Shown piece after piece: positions 10,301 through 21,300 of a stretch of 64,000 nucleotides of DNA. The DNA is from Gyrodactylus bullatarudis (taxonomy: Eukaryota; Platyhelminthes; Monogenea; Gyrodactylidea; Gyrodactylidae). The number at the start of each line of letters is the position of its first letter. The first letter of the stretch is position 1. Made by a program: the position numbers and the translations under genes. Where the stretch lies: NCBI GenBank assembly GCA_012064415.1, contig SSNU01000106.1, positions 124,001-188,000 on the forward strand, written 5' to 3'. The notes under the pieces were generated by a model that worked only from the letters and a program-made list of their open reading frames with translations, did not search any database and was not told the DNA's origin.

Positions 10301-12773
10301 AAAACAAAAAAAACTGATTATCACCATAAAAGTTCATTCTTTTTCAGAAATCTTTAATCATCAAAACTTCATCGATTTTCAAGTAGTGAAAATGATCAAA
10401 TTCAAAATTCAATTTTCACACGATGATGGGGTGTTTCTCAATCTTTTTCAACTCAAAGTTCAAAAAATGGAAATTTTGCCCTACTTTGAAATTTGAAATA
10501 AGCCAATTCTTAAGGAGAAAAAATGGAAATTTTGTAAAAATCATAAATTCCCATCTTCATATCACAATTTGCTTTGGTAGGAATTTGATAAGAAGAAACT
10601 TTTTATAGTTTAATTTTTTAATTTACAATACAATAAATTTTGTGATAAATTTACAAAATTGAGAGCTTTTTTCCAAGAAAATTGTCAAAATACTCACGAT
10701 AAAATGTTAAGATTTGATTCAAGTTCACATTCAGGCCACCGTATTGGGAATTTGTATCTCGATTGTATTTTGCAGTTGTCCCAAAAGAGTCAAGAAAACG
10801 ATATAGCACTTTTGGATATATTTCTTTGCTTCAAGTTAAAAAACTATAAGCTCATCTCTTCCTTGTAATTAGTCGATAGCATACTTTAGTTTTTAATTAT
10901 AGTTACCTATCAAGTTTAGCAAGGGTAGAAAAAGATTTTTGAGAGCGTCTAAGACTTTAGCTGCTGTATAAAAAGGAGAGTTTGTTTTTTTACAAATAAA
11001 TCAATATAAAAGAATTAGAAAAACAATCCATTCTCACTAAAGTTTGAGCGTAGCTTCTCAAAAATAGTGGAATGATTTGGTGTATTCAAAGGCAATTTCA
11101 TACTCTCAAACACATTCATATATTTGACTCAGAATCTCAACATTGGAGCATAAGAAGGGTAATTATAGTATTATTTTAATACTTTGTCGCGAATTTACCA
11201 AAAAAATCTTGTATAAACTATTATTAATAAACCTAAATGAAAATATGAAAAATAAATCTATATTGAAACTAAAATAAAACATCGCGATAATTTCAACATT
11301 ACTATCTTAATTAATTATGGTTAATTTTGAGCTTAATATTAATATTTTTCAACATTAAACAACAGTAAACAAGAGAGTTTGGATAATTTTAATGGTTTAT
11401 GATATGATTTATATCATATTTCAACCTTTTTTGTGTAAAAATTGATAGAGTACTTTTTTAAAGCTAATTTGTGTTTCCATCTTCCATAAATAACTACAGA
11501 TAAAGTCTCATATCTTTACTGGCTTCTTCATTCTGTTACATTCAATATTGACTTTAGATTAAATTTATATAATATATCACCTTGATGATCATGATTATTT
11601 TAAATAATTCTTAAAGTAAATGAAAAAAACTAATATCCATGATGATCTGACTGTGAAAATCATAACTTATCGATAAACAAATTTCATAAAAATCATCAAT
11701 TGATTTAAGGGGAACTCACAATTTTGAGATTGTATCCAGGTTTTCTTTGTATCCCATTATTGTAGTAATAATCAAGTTGAATTTTCCACTTCTGTTCCCC
11801 CCAACTGGCACAACAGACTTGGATAGATGCCTGAAATTAAGATCCTTTTAGATATTTCAATAGTTTACTCAATACATAGCTAATGGAGCTAGGCCTTTTA
11901 TATTTACATTGGATTCCCTACATAACGCCTCGAAATTATACTTTTTAGGGAGTTCATTGTATATAAACAACAAAAGAATAAAGCAAGTTAGAAAAATACT
12001 CACTTGAAGAATTCCTTCTTTTCTGTACAAACAGTTACTTGATGGCCTAATGCAATTGTCACAGAGATAATATCAGAATATTGAACCAACTCTCCAAGAG
12101 GACCTCCGTACAAAGAGTTGCCTTCAAATGTCTTGATAATGTCGAGGAGAAATAGAATATTGAGTTTCTTCATTTCATTTTGGGGTTGGAAAAAGTTTCG
12201 GAAATATCGTATGTATTTGTTAATTTCTGGGACAGACATAGACAAACGTTTTGCAATGAAGGGAATATCTTTTACTTGAATAGTTTGAAGTATCTGTCTC
12301 GGTTTTAGATTATAAATAAATGACTCAATAACTGGTTTTTTATAAAGATATTTGCGATTTTGTAGAATTGGGCAAAACTCTCTGGCTTCACTACCTATTA
12401 TAAAGAAAGAACAGTGACCTTCTTTGAAGAATAGGTCTGTATTCTGGAATTTAATGAAATTTTCATCAATAAAGTCTAGACATTTTGGATATTTTTCCAA
12501 TTCTTCGAGTTCTATAAAACATTTGGAATCGTTTGAATTGGAATTTTCATTAGAAATGGAGTTAATTTTATAGATAGCAAGAAGATTTGGGTTCGATATA
12601 TCAATTTTGTACTCGAGTTCAAGTTTTTGAAACCTTGAGAATACATTTTCATGAAAAGCATTAACATGATAAATTCTTGAGATATTATTCTCGTTGATAA
12701 GATAACGTAGAGCAAAAATTATCAAAAAAGATATGATTATAGTCAATGTTTTCTTAAGTTTCAATTTAATCAT
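4387..12773 (-). CDS. MGAT5: alpha-1,6-mannosylglycoprotein 6-beta-N-acetylglucosaminyltransferase (GT18)
   Basis: Eleven exons on the minus strand: 12773-12004, 11830-11720, 10948-10907, 10828-10698, 10144-10085, 10053-9980, 9316-9170, 8004-7855, 6973-6842, 5081-4809 and 4653-4387. All junctions are GT-AG and in phase, giving 718 aa (human 741). An in-frame ATG also exists at 12803, but the 12773 start gives a classic type II anchor (KLKLKK then about 17 hydrophobic residues). Recognised blocks: GGPLGELVQYSD near residue 223, GGNRSGKF, YRFLDSFGT, PHSPDNSFIGFIVE, VHFHGPLIGKEYFHLL, then GFPIEGPAPLEA near 452-462. The C-terminal region is Cys-rich and ends with CPCSLMLPGQNF. The enzyme adds the beta-1,6 GlcNAc branch to N-glycans in the Golgi. 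Intron 5 is 31 nt; intron 9 (1760 bp) carries a piggyBac element. Divergent from IER3IP1, 178 bp away. Confidence 0.9.
5359..5384. repeat. short telomere-like CCCTAA repeats
   Basis: About four imperfect copies of the CCCTAA unit (one variant CCTAAA), inside intron 9 of MGAT5 and just left of the piggyBac insertion. It resembles an interstitial telomeric repeat. It is short enough to be chance or a repair scar. Confidence 0.5.
5438..6653 (-). mobile_element. piggyBac element, N-terminally deleted, in MGAT5 intron 9
   Basis: Terminal inverted repeats of about 14 bp start with CCC (CCCTCATAYGGATA). The right end is followed by TTAA (6654-6657); the left flank reads CTAA, one change from the TTAA target. 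Just inside each end lies a near-palindrome of the form GGGGTCA(N)TGACCCC (about 5480 and 6620), a subterminal element common in piggyBac transposons. The interior holds the transposase frame at 5507-6569. The element is only 1.2 kb because the 5' third of the transposase gene is missing. It lies wholly inside an intron, on the same strand as the host gene. Confidence 0.88.
5507..6569 (-). pseudogene. piggyBac transposase, lacking its N-terminal third
   Basis: An open frame of about 350 codons with no suitable ATG; it starts abruptly at NFDLLSFVPSRDKLRPI. The three catalytic-type aspartates of the DDD piggyBac fold are present: LTIDEQLVSFR, TITADNFFTSLE and KGGVDVLDQ. PSKPGKYGIKIW matches the family too. 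A C-terminal Cys-rich zinc-binding domain follows, with CSICPRNK, CYNCNSYVC and CQLC. Full piggyBac transposases are near 550-600 aa, so the N-terminal region is lost, and no in-frame stop interrupts what remains. Probably inactive alone, but this part could have been intact recently. Confidence 0.85.
7190..7815. repeat. fold-back (palindromic) element, family A, MGAT5 intron 8
   Basis: Left and right ends are complementary around the motif AATATGAAGA...TTTATGATTT and TGAATTATCATCTTCAT. Inside is the family A core with GATCAAAAGTTGATTTT and GGATCACGATTAG. It ends about 40 bp from exon 8 of MGAT5. Other family A copies are listed separately. Confidence 0.6.
8349..8944. mobile_element. hAT-like MITE (GGCGGTCA family), MGAT5 intron 7
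   Basis: The ends are inverted copies of TAGG(A/G)CGGTCA followed by runs of the word AAAATAGCA; the right end reads TAGCATTTTGACCGCCCTA. The same termini bound the copy at 34900-35458, whose 8-bp target duplication points to hAT. Here the flanks are AT-rich (ATAATAAT and TTATTATT) and the duplication is not clear. No coding frame is seen inside. Confidence 0.7.
10160..10590. repeat. fold-back element, family A, MGAT5 intron 4
   Basis: Contains the family A core (GAACTTTGAGTTGAAAAT, a conserved GATC-rich stretch, and TTCATCGATTTTCAAGTAGT) and the family right end, AAAAATCATAAATTCCCATC. Open frames across it belong to the repeat and are not genes. It occupies most of the intron between exons 4 and 5 of MGAT5. 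Confidence 0.55.
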
Positions 12774-12951
12774 AATATTCCAGAAGTACTGGTCAGCAAA
12801 CAAGATGGGTTGAAAAATTGTCGGTTGAAATTGAAAAGTTTAGTCTGTGAATAAGTGAACAAACAAAAAATACCACGAATCTTAATCTGAAAATAATTTT
12901 GTTAAGCTAACAAACAACTACAAAAATTTGGTTGTAATCAACTTTTTCAGA

Positions 12952-13205
12952 ATGATTTCTCTCTTTGGGTTTCTCGAATCAATTGTTCTAATTCTCAATT
13001 CGATGGCAATATTACACGAAAAAAGATTTTTGAAAAGATGTGAGTAATATATATACTTATTTCTCAAGTTTATGATGGCTTTGGCAACGAAAATAGTTTA
13101 AGAAATCGAGTCCTAGAAATTGTCAAGTCAGTCAGAACAATTATGCGTGCTCCACTCATAATAATAAATATTCTAATCATTGTAGTAAAAATTTTATTTG
13201 GTTGA
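12952..13205 (+). CDS. IER3IP1: IER3IP1/Yos1-like small membrane protein
   Basis: Two exons, 12952-13039 and 13069-13205, give 74 aa (human 82). Residues 1-22 form a hydrophobic segment (LFGFLESIVLILNSMAIL) followed by the conserved HEKRFL. The middle is DGFGNENSLRNRV. The block VKSVRTIMRAPLIIIN is nearly the family signature, and the C-terminal membrane helix ends KILFG, as in Yos1 proteins. Family members are small ER/early secretory pathway proteins needed for ER-to-Golgi transport. The intron is 29 nt (13040-13068). The gene is divergent from MGAT5, with 178 bp between start codons. Confidence 0.92.
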
Positions 13206-13613
13206 AACTAACATCCTGAGACGTTTCTCGAAAGCATCTCTCAGAATTTTCTTATTATATTTTTTAAAAACCATAATATTTGCATGAAAGTTTCATGATG
13301 AAACACTGATTTTATTCAATACTTGTATAAAGAGAATAAATTATCTTTTGCTTGCTCAAGTCTTGTACTTTTTGAATAAATAAATTTTGGCCTATTATCA
13401 TGTAAAAATCATAAAAATAATAACAATTAGCCTATTAAATAAGCCTTATTTCAAGTTGAAATACTTCATTTAATTAGATCAATAAAAACAAGACTAATCA
13501 GTGGTACAATAGTCTTTGTTTTTTTATATATAGTTTTTCCAGACTGCTAAGTTCAAAATTTCTACTACTTATTCAATAATACTGAAGCATATTAATTAAC
13601 TAATTATCAAAAT
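13206..13613. other. intergenic, AT-rich
   Basis: AT-rich DNA with several AATAAA words (near 13335 and 13370) that could end the IER3IP1 transcript. The right part is presumably the promoter and 5' UTR of the next gene. No other feature seen. Confidence 0.4.
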
Positions 13614-14246
13614 ATGCCTGTCTCATACTTTCAATTGGAGCAATTTTTTTCCGCTATTGAAAATCCTATTTTTAGTGATTATGAGAGGGAAATATTAAGA
13701 AAATTCAAGAATGCCTTCGTATTGAGCCACTACAAGCTCTCTTATATACAACTAGATTTCACTAACTACGATTTGGAAACATTTACGTCAGCTTTTCGAA
13801 AGTACTACTCAAATAAAGAATGCAATAGGATTTCAGAGGCTTTTGATCCAGAACCTGAAATCGACAAAATAATATGCAAAGTCGAAGCTATAGTACCACT
13901 CCTCGATGATATTGAAAATCTTCCTTTGAAATCAACAATTTTACATGCTAAAGTAGATAAATTGATTGAGTTCCAGCATTTGATAAAAAAATACAAATCA
14001 ACTCCAGATTATGAAAGGCAGTTTAAATTTTTTAATCGCCTCTGTAAAGAAGAAGAGATTCTTAGCATGAGTCTTGACTCGATAAATGAAAAGATTAATT
14101 CAATTAACGAAAAGATCACTTCCTACAGGGAAAAAAATTGCAGAATCGCCAGAAGAGTTCTCATGGAACAGTCGAGAAAATTAAATCTTGGCAGAAGATG
14201 GGCCTCTGCAAGTCGCCTTGCTATTGACTCGAAAAGAAATAAATAA
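13614..14246 (+). CDS. unrecognised 210-aa protein with coiled-coil character
   Basis: A single-exon frame of 210 codons from an ATG, with an AATAAA signal about 10 bp after the stop. No signal peptide or membrane segment. The N-terminal half is mixed and aromatic-rich (SYFQLEQFFSAIENPIF). The segment LPLKSTILHAKVDKLIEF and later SINEKINSINEKITS, a near-exact 7-residue repeat, predict helices and a short coiled coil. The C-terminus is basic (RRVLMEQSRKLNLGRRW, then SKRNK). I do not recognise the family. Length, codon use like its neighbours and its place in a gene-dense block support a real gene. Confidence 0.65.
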   Translation: MPVSYFQLEQFFSAIENPIFSDYEREILRKFKNAFVLSHYKLSYIQLDFTNYDLETFTSAFRKYYSNKECNRISEAFDPEPEIDKIICKVEAIVPLLDDIENLPLKSTILHAKVDKLIEFQHLIKKYKSTPDYERQFKFFNRLCKEEEILSMSLDSINEKINSINEKITSYREKNCRIARRVLMEQSRKLNLGRRWASASRLAIDSKRNK

Positions 14247-14406
14247 TTCAAAGATGAATAAATTTTTTAAAGAATATTCAGATTTTTCTATAACCACTCA
14301 AGGTTAGTTATTCTCTAGAAAAACATGATAAAGCAATAATACTACGTCTGTAATCAATTAAAGAGTTTATTCAAGAATGCATTTTAAAAATCTAATCAGT
14401 TAGAAT

Positions 14407-15033
14407 TTACCCTCGCATTAATTTTGAAGATTTCTTTTCTAACAAAAATTGTTTGCGATCGTCGAGAAAACTGTCTCGTTCTCTGAGAAAATTACCGTAA
14501 AAAGACTCGTCGAAGGTCTGAGTATTACCGTTCTCATCGATAAATTCATTTTTCTTGACAATTTTTAAGCCGATAGAGTGACAAAGTCTAACCAAGAACT
14601 CGCAAATTTGCTTGAGAGATTTACTCTTGTTGATTTTATCTTGTTGCTTGATCTGAGCAATTTCATAAATATGTTTGACTGTAATGTATCCTGAAATTTC
14701 TCGAATTGGATCTGAGGCTCCTTTTTTAGCTCCAGCAGCTAATCGTAAAAGATACCAAGCTGGTGGAGTGTCAATATCGAGAATGTAACTTCTATCGGGA
14801 TTTACTTTAATTGTACAAGGAGTAGGAACATCAGGGAGTAAATGTTGAGTTTTTTCATTAAAATCCTTGCAAAAAGCAGCAATGTTTATATTTTTATTTC
14901 CAAGAGACGGACCTAGAGGAGGAGCTGGTCTTGCATTTTGAGCGGGAATTGTAATTCTCAAATAGGGTGGATGACGTATATTATCCGCGACAGTTTTGAC
15001 TTTTTTTGAGATTTTTGCCATTTTCGTCGCCAT
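14407..15033 (-). CDS. MRPL11: mitochondrial large-subunit ribosomal protein L11 (uL11m)
   Basis: Single exon, 208 aa (human 192), starting MATKMAKISKKVKTV, a basic start fitting mitochondrial import. The L11 N-terminal domain shows LRITIPAQNARPAPPLGPSL, with the proline-rich PPLGP turn and then INIAAFCKDFNEKT. The C-terminal rRNA-binding domain shows PPAWYLLRLAAGAKKGA and GYITVKHIYEIAQIK. A C-terminal extension of about 60 residues follows (FYGNFLRERDSF), as in metazoan forms. It sits in the GTPase-associated centre of the mitoribosome. An AATAAA signal lies about 40 bp after the stop. The gene is head-to-head with goliath, with 268 bp between start codons. Confidence 0.95.
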   Translation of the reverse strand: MATKMAKISKKVKTVADNIRHPPYLRITIPAQNARPAPPLGPSLGNKNINIAAFCKDFNEKTQHLLPDVPTPCTIKVNPDRSYILDIDTPPAWYLLRLAAGAKKGASDPIREISGYITVKHIYEIAQIKQQDKINKSKSLKQICEFLVRLCHSIGLKIVKKNEFIDENGNTQTFDESFYGNFLRERDSFLDDRKQFLLEKKSSKLMRG

Positions 15034-15301
15034 CTGTTGTCTGTCTACTTGAAAAAACTATAATTTAGGTATAAAAAATTGATAATAAAATTGGTAGATT
15101 TTTTTTAAAAAGTTGAACCGTTTAAAGTACACTCCAATCGAATAAATGTGAACATGAAATTTTGTTTATATCAAATAAAGAGCTATCATATAATTCTCCC
15201 TCTATATATGGACGGTAATATTTTATCATAGCTCAAGATTATTAAATCTCTTTTCAAGATGGAATATTTTAACTTTTATTTATTCTTTTAACTTTCCTAC
15301 A

Positions 15302-18300
15302 ATGATAAGTAGATCAATTCTCCTCAAATGGATATTGGTTTTCCTTACTCAAAACTTTGGATGTATTGTCGAAAGTATCAATAAACGACTCACCTTACTC
15401 AATTATTCCACAGATTGTACATTAACGAATTGGAATTTAACCAGTTGTACTATTGTATATTTGAAGTCTTGCAATGAGAACTTGATCAGCAAAAGCGAGC
15501 ACTGTTACATGTTTCATAAAAACAGTACTTGCAGAGATTTACTCCAAAATAAAAGGCATTTAATCCAAATAGACAATGATCACAACTCTTGTAATCAAGG
15601 TAATCAATGTTTTGTTTTTATTTTGATTTCAATTTCTAGACTCGGATAAAGTGATAAAAACATCGAATGCTCTTTACGAGGAGTACATTAATAAATGCTC
15701 TGATCGGAGTCCATGTATCCTGAATCTTATGGATTATAATACGAATCAGCAAAGTGGTCTATACCCTGATACTGATAACAATATTCTGAGTCGGAATTCA
15801 GTGTTATTCGTCGCTGTCAGCTTTATTCTCCTCATGGTTATCAGTTTAGCCTGGCTTGTTTTTTACTATGTCCAACGTTTCAGATACATTCATAGCAAAG
15901 AAAGAGTCTCAGTGAGTTCAGTTTTTGCTTTCCCCCTTTTTTTGAACTTTTTTCATTAATATCCAATCCAACTGATTATTTAGCTTCATGACGTTAAATG
16001 CTTGGTTTACCATCTCTCAATTATTGATTAAAGTCTCAGGAAGTAAAAAAAAGAACTTTAAAGTATTTTGCTTTCAGTTAAACGCATTTTCTAAGGATAC
16101 AATTTCTCCTTCCCATTGAAATATACATAATTTTTAAGTTATTCTTTCGCTAAGGTGTGAATTAAATCACATACTACACAAATTCTAAGTATTAGGCTAT
16201 TTCTTTTAAAGAAAATAATCTCCCTTTCGATTGAAAAATTTATCTGATCGAATCTCTCTTGAGGCAGAAAATTTCACCAGACATAAGCCAGTCTCTTTCT
16301 CTCTCTCTCTCTGTGACACCTGTCAGAATATCCCCCATATTGAATACTCATTTTAATCCCCTCTATAAGGAGCAGTTCAATTCATCCATCAGGACAAACC
16401 TAGCCATATAGATTTTTACATGCACTAAAAATATATGTATATAACCCTGAACTCAAGAGAGAGAGAGAGATAATAAAACTAAAGAGTTACCATCATTTTT
16501 CTACAATACACTTACACTCATGTAATTTAGAATGTACATACACGTTAGATAACCCCCCTCAAAAATAAATGAATGAGAGATAGTAAAAAAGCACATTTTC
16601 TCTTCTCTTTATATATTACTATACTTATCTTTGGTAGTGACGACTGTTTTTCTCTCTCTATTCGTAATACAACACCTCTTGTCCTGCTCCTTTTGCTATG
16701 AAGCACTTTAAAAATGTTGTAGGGTATAAGCATTCTAATTTTTTTTCATTCAACTGCTCTCTCTCTCTCTACCGATTTGAGAGCGTGAGTGAGTGAGACA
16801 CACACACACAGAAGAAAATTGTAGTAATTTTCATTCAATGAAATAAATGAATGATTCATCATCAGGCAGTATAATACAATACAATGTTGATGAGAGTACC
16901 AACTGTAACAAATACACACACACACACTCAAACATATCCAAATAGAAATAATAATAACCGACATGATTTTTTCTTCTTTTGCTCTTCATGTACACAACCA
17001 ACTTTTTTTATTATTATCTGTTGCAGTTTCTGTCATATTTCTCTTTTATTTCTTCCCCTGTATTTACATGAGGATGGGAAGAAAAGTATATTCATTGATT
17101 ATAATTGTAATATATCCCTGTAATTTGGTTACAAATAAACCAATACATTTACTACCTTTTTTATTAGGTTCATACATACAATGTTTATTCAAAATGAATT
17201 TTTAGATCTAAAGACTTAGACCAATCAGAGTTGAGAACATGAAAATGAGCCTTATAACCTTTTTACGATCTGTAATCTAATCAAAGTAAAAATTTCATTC
17301 AGATCTGAAATATGCCATGTTTTTCGACGTTTTCACCATATTCTCCAAAAAAATTCCAGCTAAAAAGAATCTCCTAACAACTTCAAAAAGAGATTTGAAT
17401 TTTTCACTCTTGCTAAAGATATTGAATTTTTAGACATACTATCCAAACCAGAAGAGACAGCTCAGATGACGACTTGCAGAACATCTTTTTGCAGATTAAT
17501 TCTGTCTTTCTAGAGCCAAAATAAGACCTGAAATAAAATACAAGTTGGAATATTTCTCGAAATCTATGGGCTAACAAAACTTTAGAATCTTTTTATTTTA
17601 ATCTAATGAGTATATTGTCAATGTATTTCATAGAGTATAAATTAGGGTAATACAAATCTCATAATACAATCTTTTTAAATTTGCGCCAACAAATTTTGGA
17701 TTAAATTCATGTTTTTTTAGCAATCTGTATGCCTTTTAGGATGAGAATTATTCTGAAAGTTATTTAAAATCCCTTCGCTGCATATCCCCATCGTTTTCCA
17801 AAACTTTTAATGCGTTTTAAAGAATTTTGGGAAAAAGGGATTTACGGGTATCAGAAAAAGAAAAGTTTTGTTTTTAATTTATGAAAATTGGATTTTCTGT
17901 GTAGAAGAAAAACTCTCCAATAAATAGTGAAAATTAGTCAAATGATACTCTTCAAACTCTATCCCTCTTCTTTCTTTTTAATATATACCTTTTCGCAAAC
18001 TAAAGGTTAGCTTTTAATTTTATTATCATCTCTTGATAAAATTCCTTTCATTTAATAACCAAAAGTGAATCAATGAAAGATTAAGTCCTGGTATAAATGT
18101 ACTTACAAGTAGATTAGAGAAAGTCAAAATTTTTCAAATTTTACTAGTCATATCATCATTTTTTTGAACGTTGAAAGAAATTCCTAGAAAATTAGGTGAT
18201 GATTTTAGGGAAAATGAACGTTTTTTATTTCAATCTTCAAAAATGTGGTTTTCACGATTTTTGATTTAGACATGGAACATTGTTGGGGGAAAATAAAATT

Positions 18301-21300
18301 TTGCATCGCCTTGAAGCAAATGTTTTTCTAATCATCATCTCTCATTTTACTCAATGATTATAAATGGAATTCCATCAAGCAAAAGTTCCCATTAAGAAAT
18401 ATAATAGCTAAAGACTTTTTCCGTGTAACTCAAGAGTTGTGAGAAATTTTATTCAACAACTTTTTCATCATCCTTTTCATCTTGAAAGGAAACTTTACTT
18501 TCCTAGAATTAGATCATCCCCACAAGACTCTGGTTAGGGATGTTCCACTTATTTTTTTCCTTTACTACTGAAAACGTATTAAGGATATAAACTCTAAAGA
18601 CGTCATATATACAGATGATCAAAAGGGTAACTCAAAACTCAATGTGCCATGCAGATTGATTGAGGTGAAACTTGATATCTCTCGTCTTTCTCTCTGTAGA
18701 TACACAATTTACATGTACAACGTAGAAGAAGAGGACAAATGTTTTTCTCTTGACTTTTTGCATTTAAAATGACTGATGGATACGCTTTAACAATGACTAA
18801 TTTTACTATAAATCAAAAAATACAAGTTTTCTTTTTACGCCTGGCTAATCATCAATCATTTTCAAGAACAAGGGTTTCTATTGATCTTAAAAATCATTAG
18901 TTCTCGAATTAATTAAATGACTTTCATGTGAAATTCTATTCTTGATGCCTCAAAGTCATTTATCGGTTTATTAATTAGGCAATGTTGAATATCTTTAGAT
19001 CGATACAATTCATTAAGGAAAATAAATCAAGAAATTCCATTGTAACATGTCACTAATGAAATTTAATTCATCATGGAAGTCATAATTATGAACAGTGTTG
19101 TTTGGCGTGTTTGTCTGCATCCTTATTTTTTTAAATAATTCATTTATCTGTCTGCAAAGTAAACCAGTTTATCATCTGCTCAGATTTATCTATTTTAAAC
19201 CTAATATGAGTCATTACTGATTTACATTATTTTGTAAACTAATGAATTTCCAAATTATTTTTCTTTTAAATGAAAGTAATTTGGTGAATAAATCAAGCTA
19301 TGAGATCTAAAGGGTTCAATAGTTATTATATTTGCTACACCGAGCATCTTGTTCATTTTACAGTCCAATATACAGTCTATACAATCTAAAAACTAATATT
19401 ATTCCTATTGATCCAGATCGGAAAATTTTATTACCACACCAATTATCTCCTATTTAGACCTCATCAATATTACCATTTCAAGAGCTCCACATTAACACTG
19501 TGCAACACTAAAAAATCGAATCAGCTGAAATTAACATATCTTGTTCAGTTTTGTACTCTTATTCTCGTGGTGCCATTCGTTTTCTTCTCAAAATTTTTTT
19601 ACGACCACCAGCGGCCATTATAGTTTTTTCTGAGTTATTTTTTTCTAGAATGTATAACTCTCTCATCTTTTCACGTACACAAACAAATTTAGGCTCGAAT
19701 GAAAGCTAAATGATCAAATAAGCTAATGAAAAATATTTTAGTTCTGAATTCTCGATTCTTATAAATTTTTACTGAATAAGTGCTCGGAATGCGGCTTTTC
19801 GAAGTAAAATTAAATTAGAAAATTATGACTAGTATAAATTTTATCCTAGTTTATTCGTCTTGTCGAGCTGATTAAGAATATGTAACTTCCAGTTTACTAG
19901 GTAATTCATGTGGAGATTTATGAGCTCTTGAAGTTTCGAATATATACCCAAAGGTGACAGACATACACACGCACATTACTACCTCTTATTTACAATGTGT
20001 TGGGCATTGTGTAATGTTAAAATCTGTTACATAAAATTTACAATTACTGAACAAGATATGTAAATTTCAGCTGATTCGATTTCCTAAAGTTGATTTTTGT
20101 TGCATAGTGTAATCATTCGTTTCCCGAAGTTGATTAATTGATCTATCGTTTAAGCAAATTTCTGATATGATTGTACGATAATATGCTCATACTTTCTGTA
20201 AATAGACTTGGACCTAAATTACTAAAATCTTCTGTAATCATGTTCAAATTATCTTACAGTCATTTTACGAAATTAGTGGACAATTTTTCGATATAAGAGG
20301 ATTCGTTGACAGAATTAGTGGACGAGTTCCCAAAATAAGAATAATTGAAAGTTTAACTATCAAATGAGTTTTTATCACAATTAGTGTACATTTTCTTGAA
20401 TTTAGTGAAATGCTTAAACAGAATTACTGGAGAGTTTTCCAATATTAGGAGAATGAGATAATTGCAGGTTAGGATCTATTCGAATATAGGGGAGAGTTTA
20501 TCGAAATGGAGAGACAATATTTCGTCTTCAGTGGACAGTTTTTCGAAATTAGTAAAGAAGCTTAACGAATCCTCTACTATCAAAAAATTGTTCACTAATT
20601 TCGTAAAATGACTGTAATAATGTCCTGAAACCTTCCCAAGAAGTCTTGCTGAGATGCTATCGACAAATTCTGAACATTTCTATTTTTACCTATATTATTT
20701 TTTTTTCTATGCACTAATTCACTAAAATTAGGTTTAAATTAACTCTTTTCGCGTCTTGATTGTTGTCAAACAAAAGATTTTCATTTTGAGACATTTTCGA
20801 AATAAACAGGTAAATTTTCAACTCTGACTTTAAATAGATCAGAAACTAGAAGAGTCAAGGGAAAGTTTCCTTCTACTTTCTTATTCCTGAACAAGATGAT
20901 GTCATTTCTGTCTTTCTATCTCATTCATGTTTTTCTCTCAACAAAAGTGGAAAATATCATTGAGTAGAAAAAAAAGAATGCCCTATTTGTAAGAATGTTT
21001 AAATATTTCTGAGGGGAGTGTAAAAAAAAGTATTTAAAGAATCTTTCAGTTCAAATTGTGAAAATGAGAAATCAGATTTGTAGATAGAAATTTCTCAGTG
21101 GTTTCTATTTTTTTCATTTTTCCTACCAACTGCTGTTTTATTGCTATAGGAAATATTTATACATTTATCATCATCATCATCATCATCATCAGAGTTTAAT
21201 TTCCCTCTCTTTCTCTTGTACTTAGTCATATGAATTTCTTCTTGTTTTCCTGGACTACTATCCACTCACTCACTTTCTCTCGTATCCATGTACAATTCCC

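Noticed and set aside
10076..10608. Several open frames on both strands
   Set aside because: They lie in a family A repeat and shift frame between copies; the only coding sequence nearby is MGAT5 exon 5 (10085-10144) on the minus strand.
16545..17205. Small frames rich in Cys, Phe and Thr-His repeats
   Set aside because: They are translations of microsatellites and AT-rich intron sequence, with no splice context.
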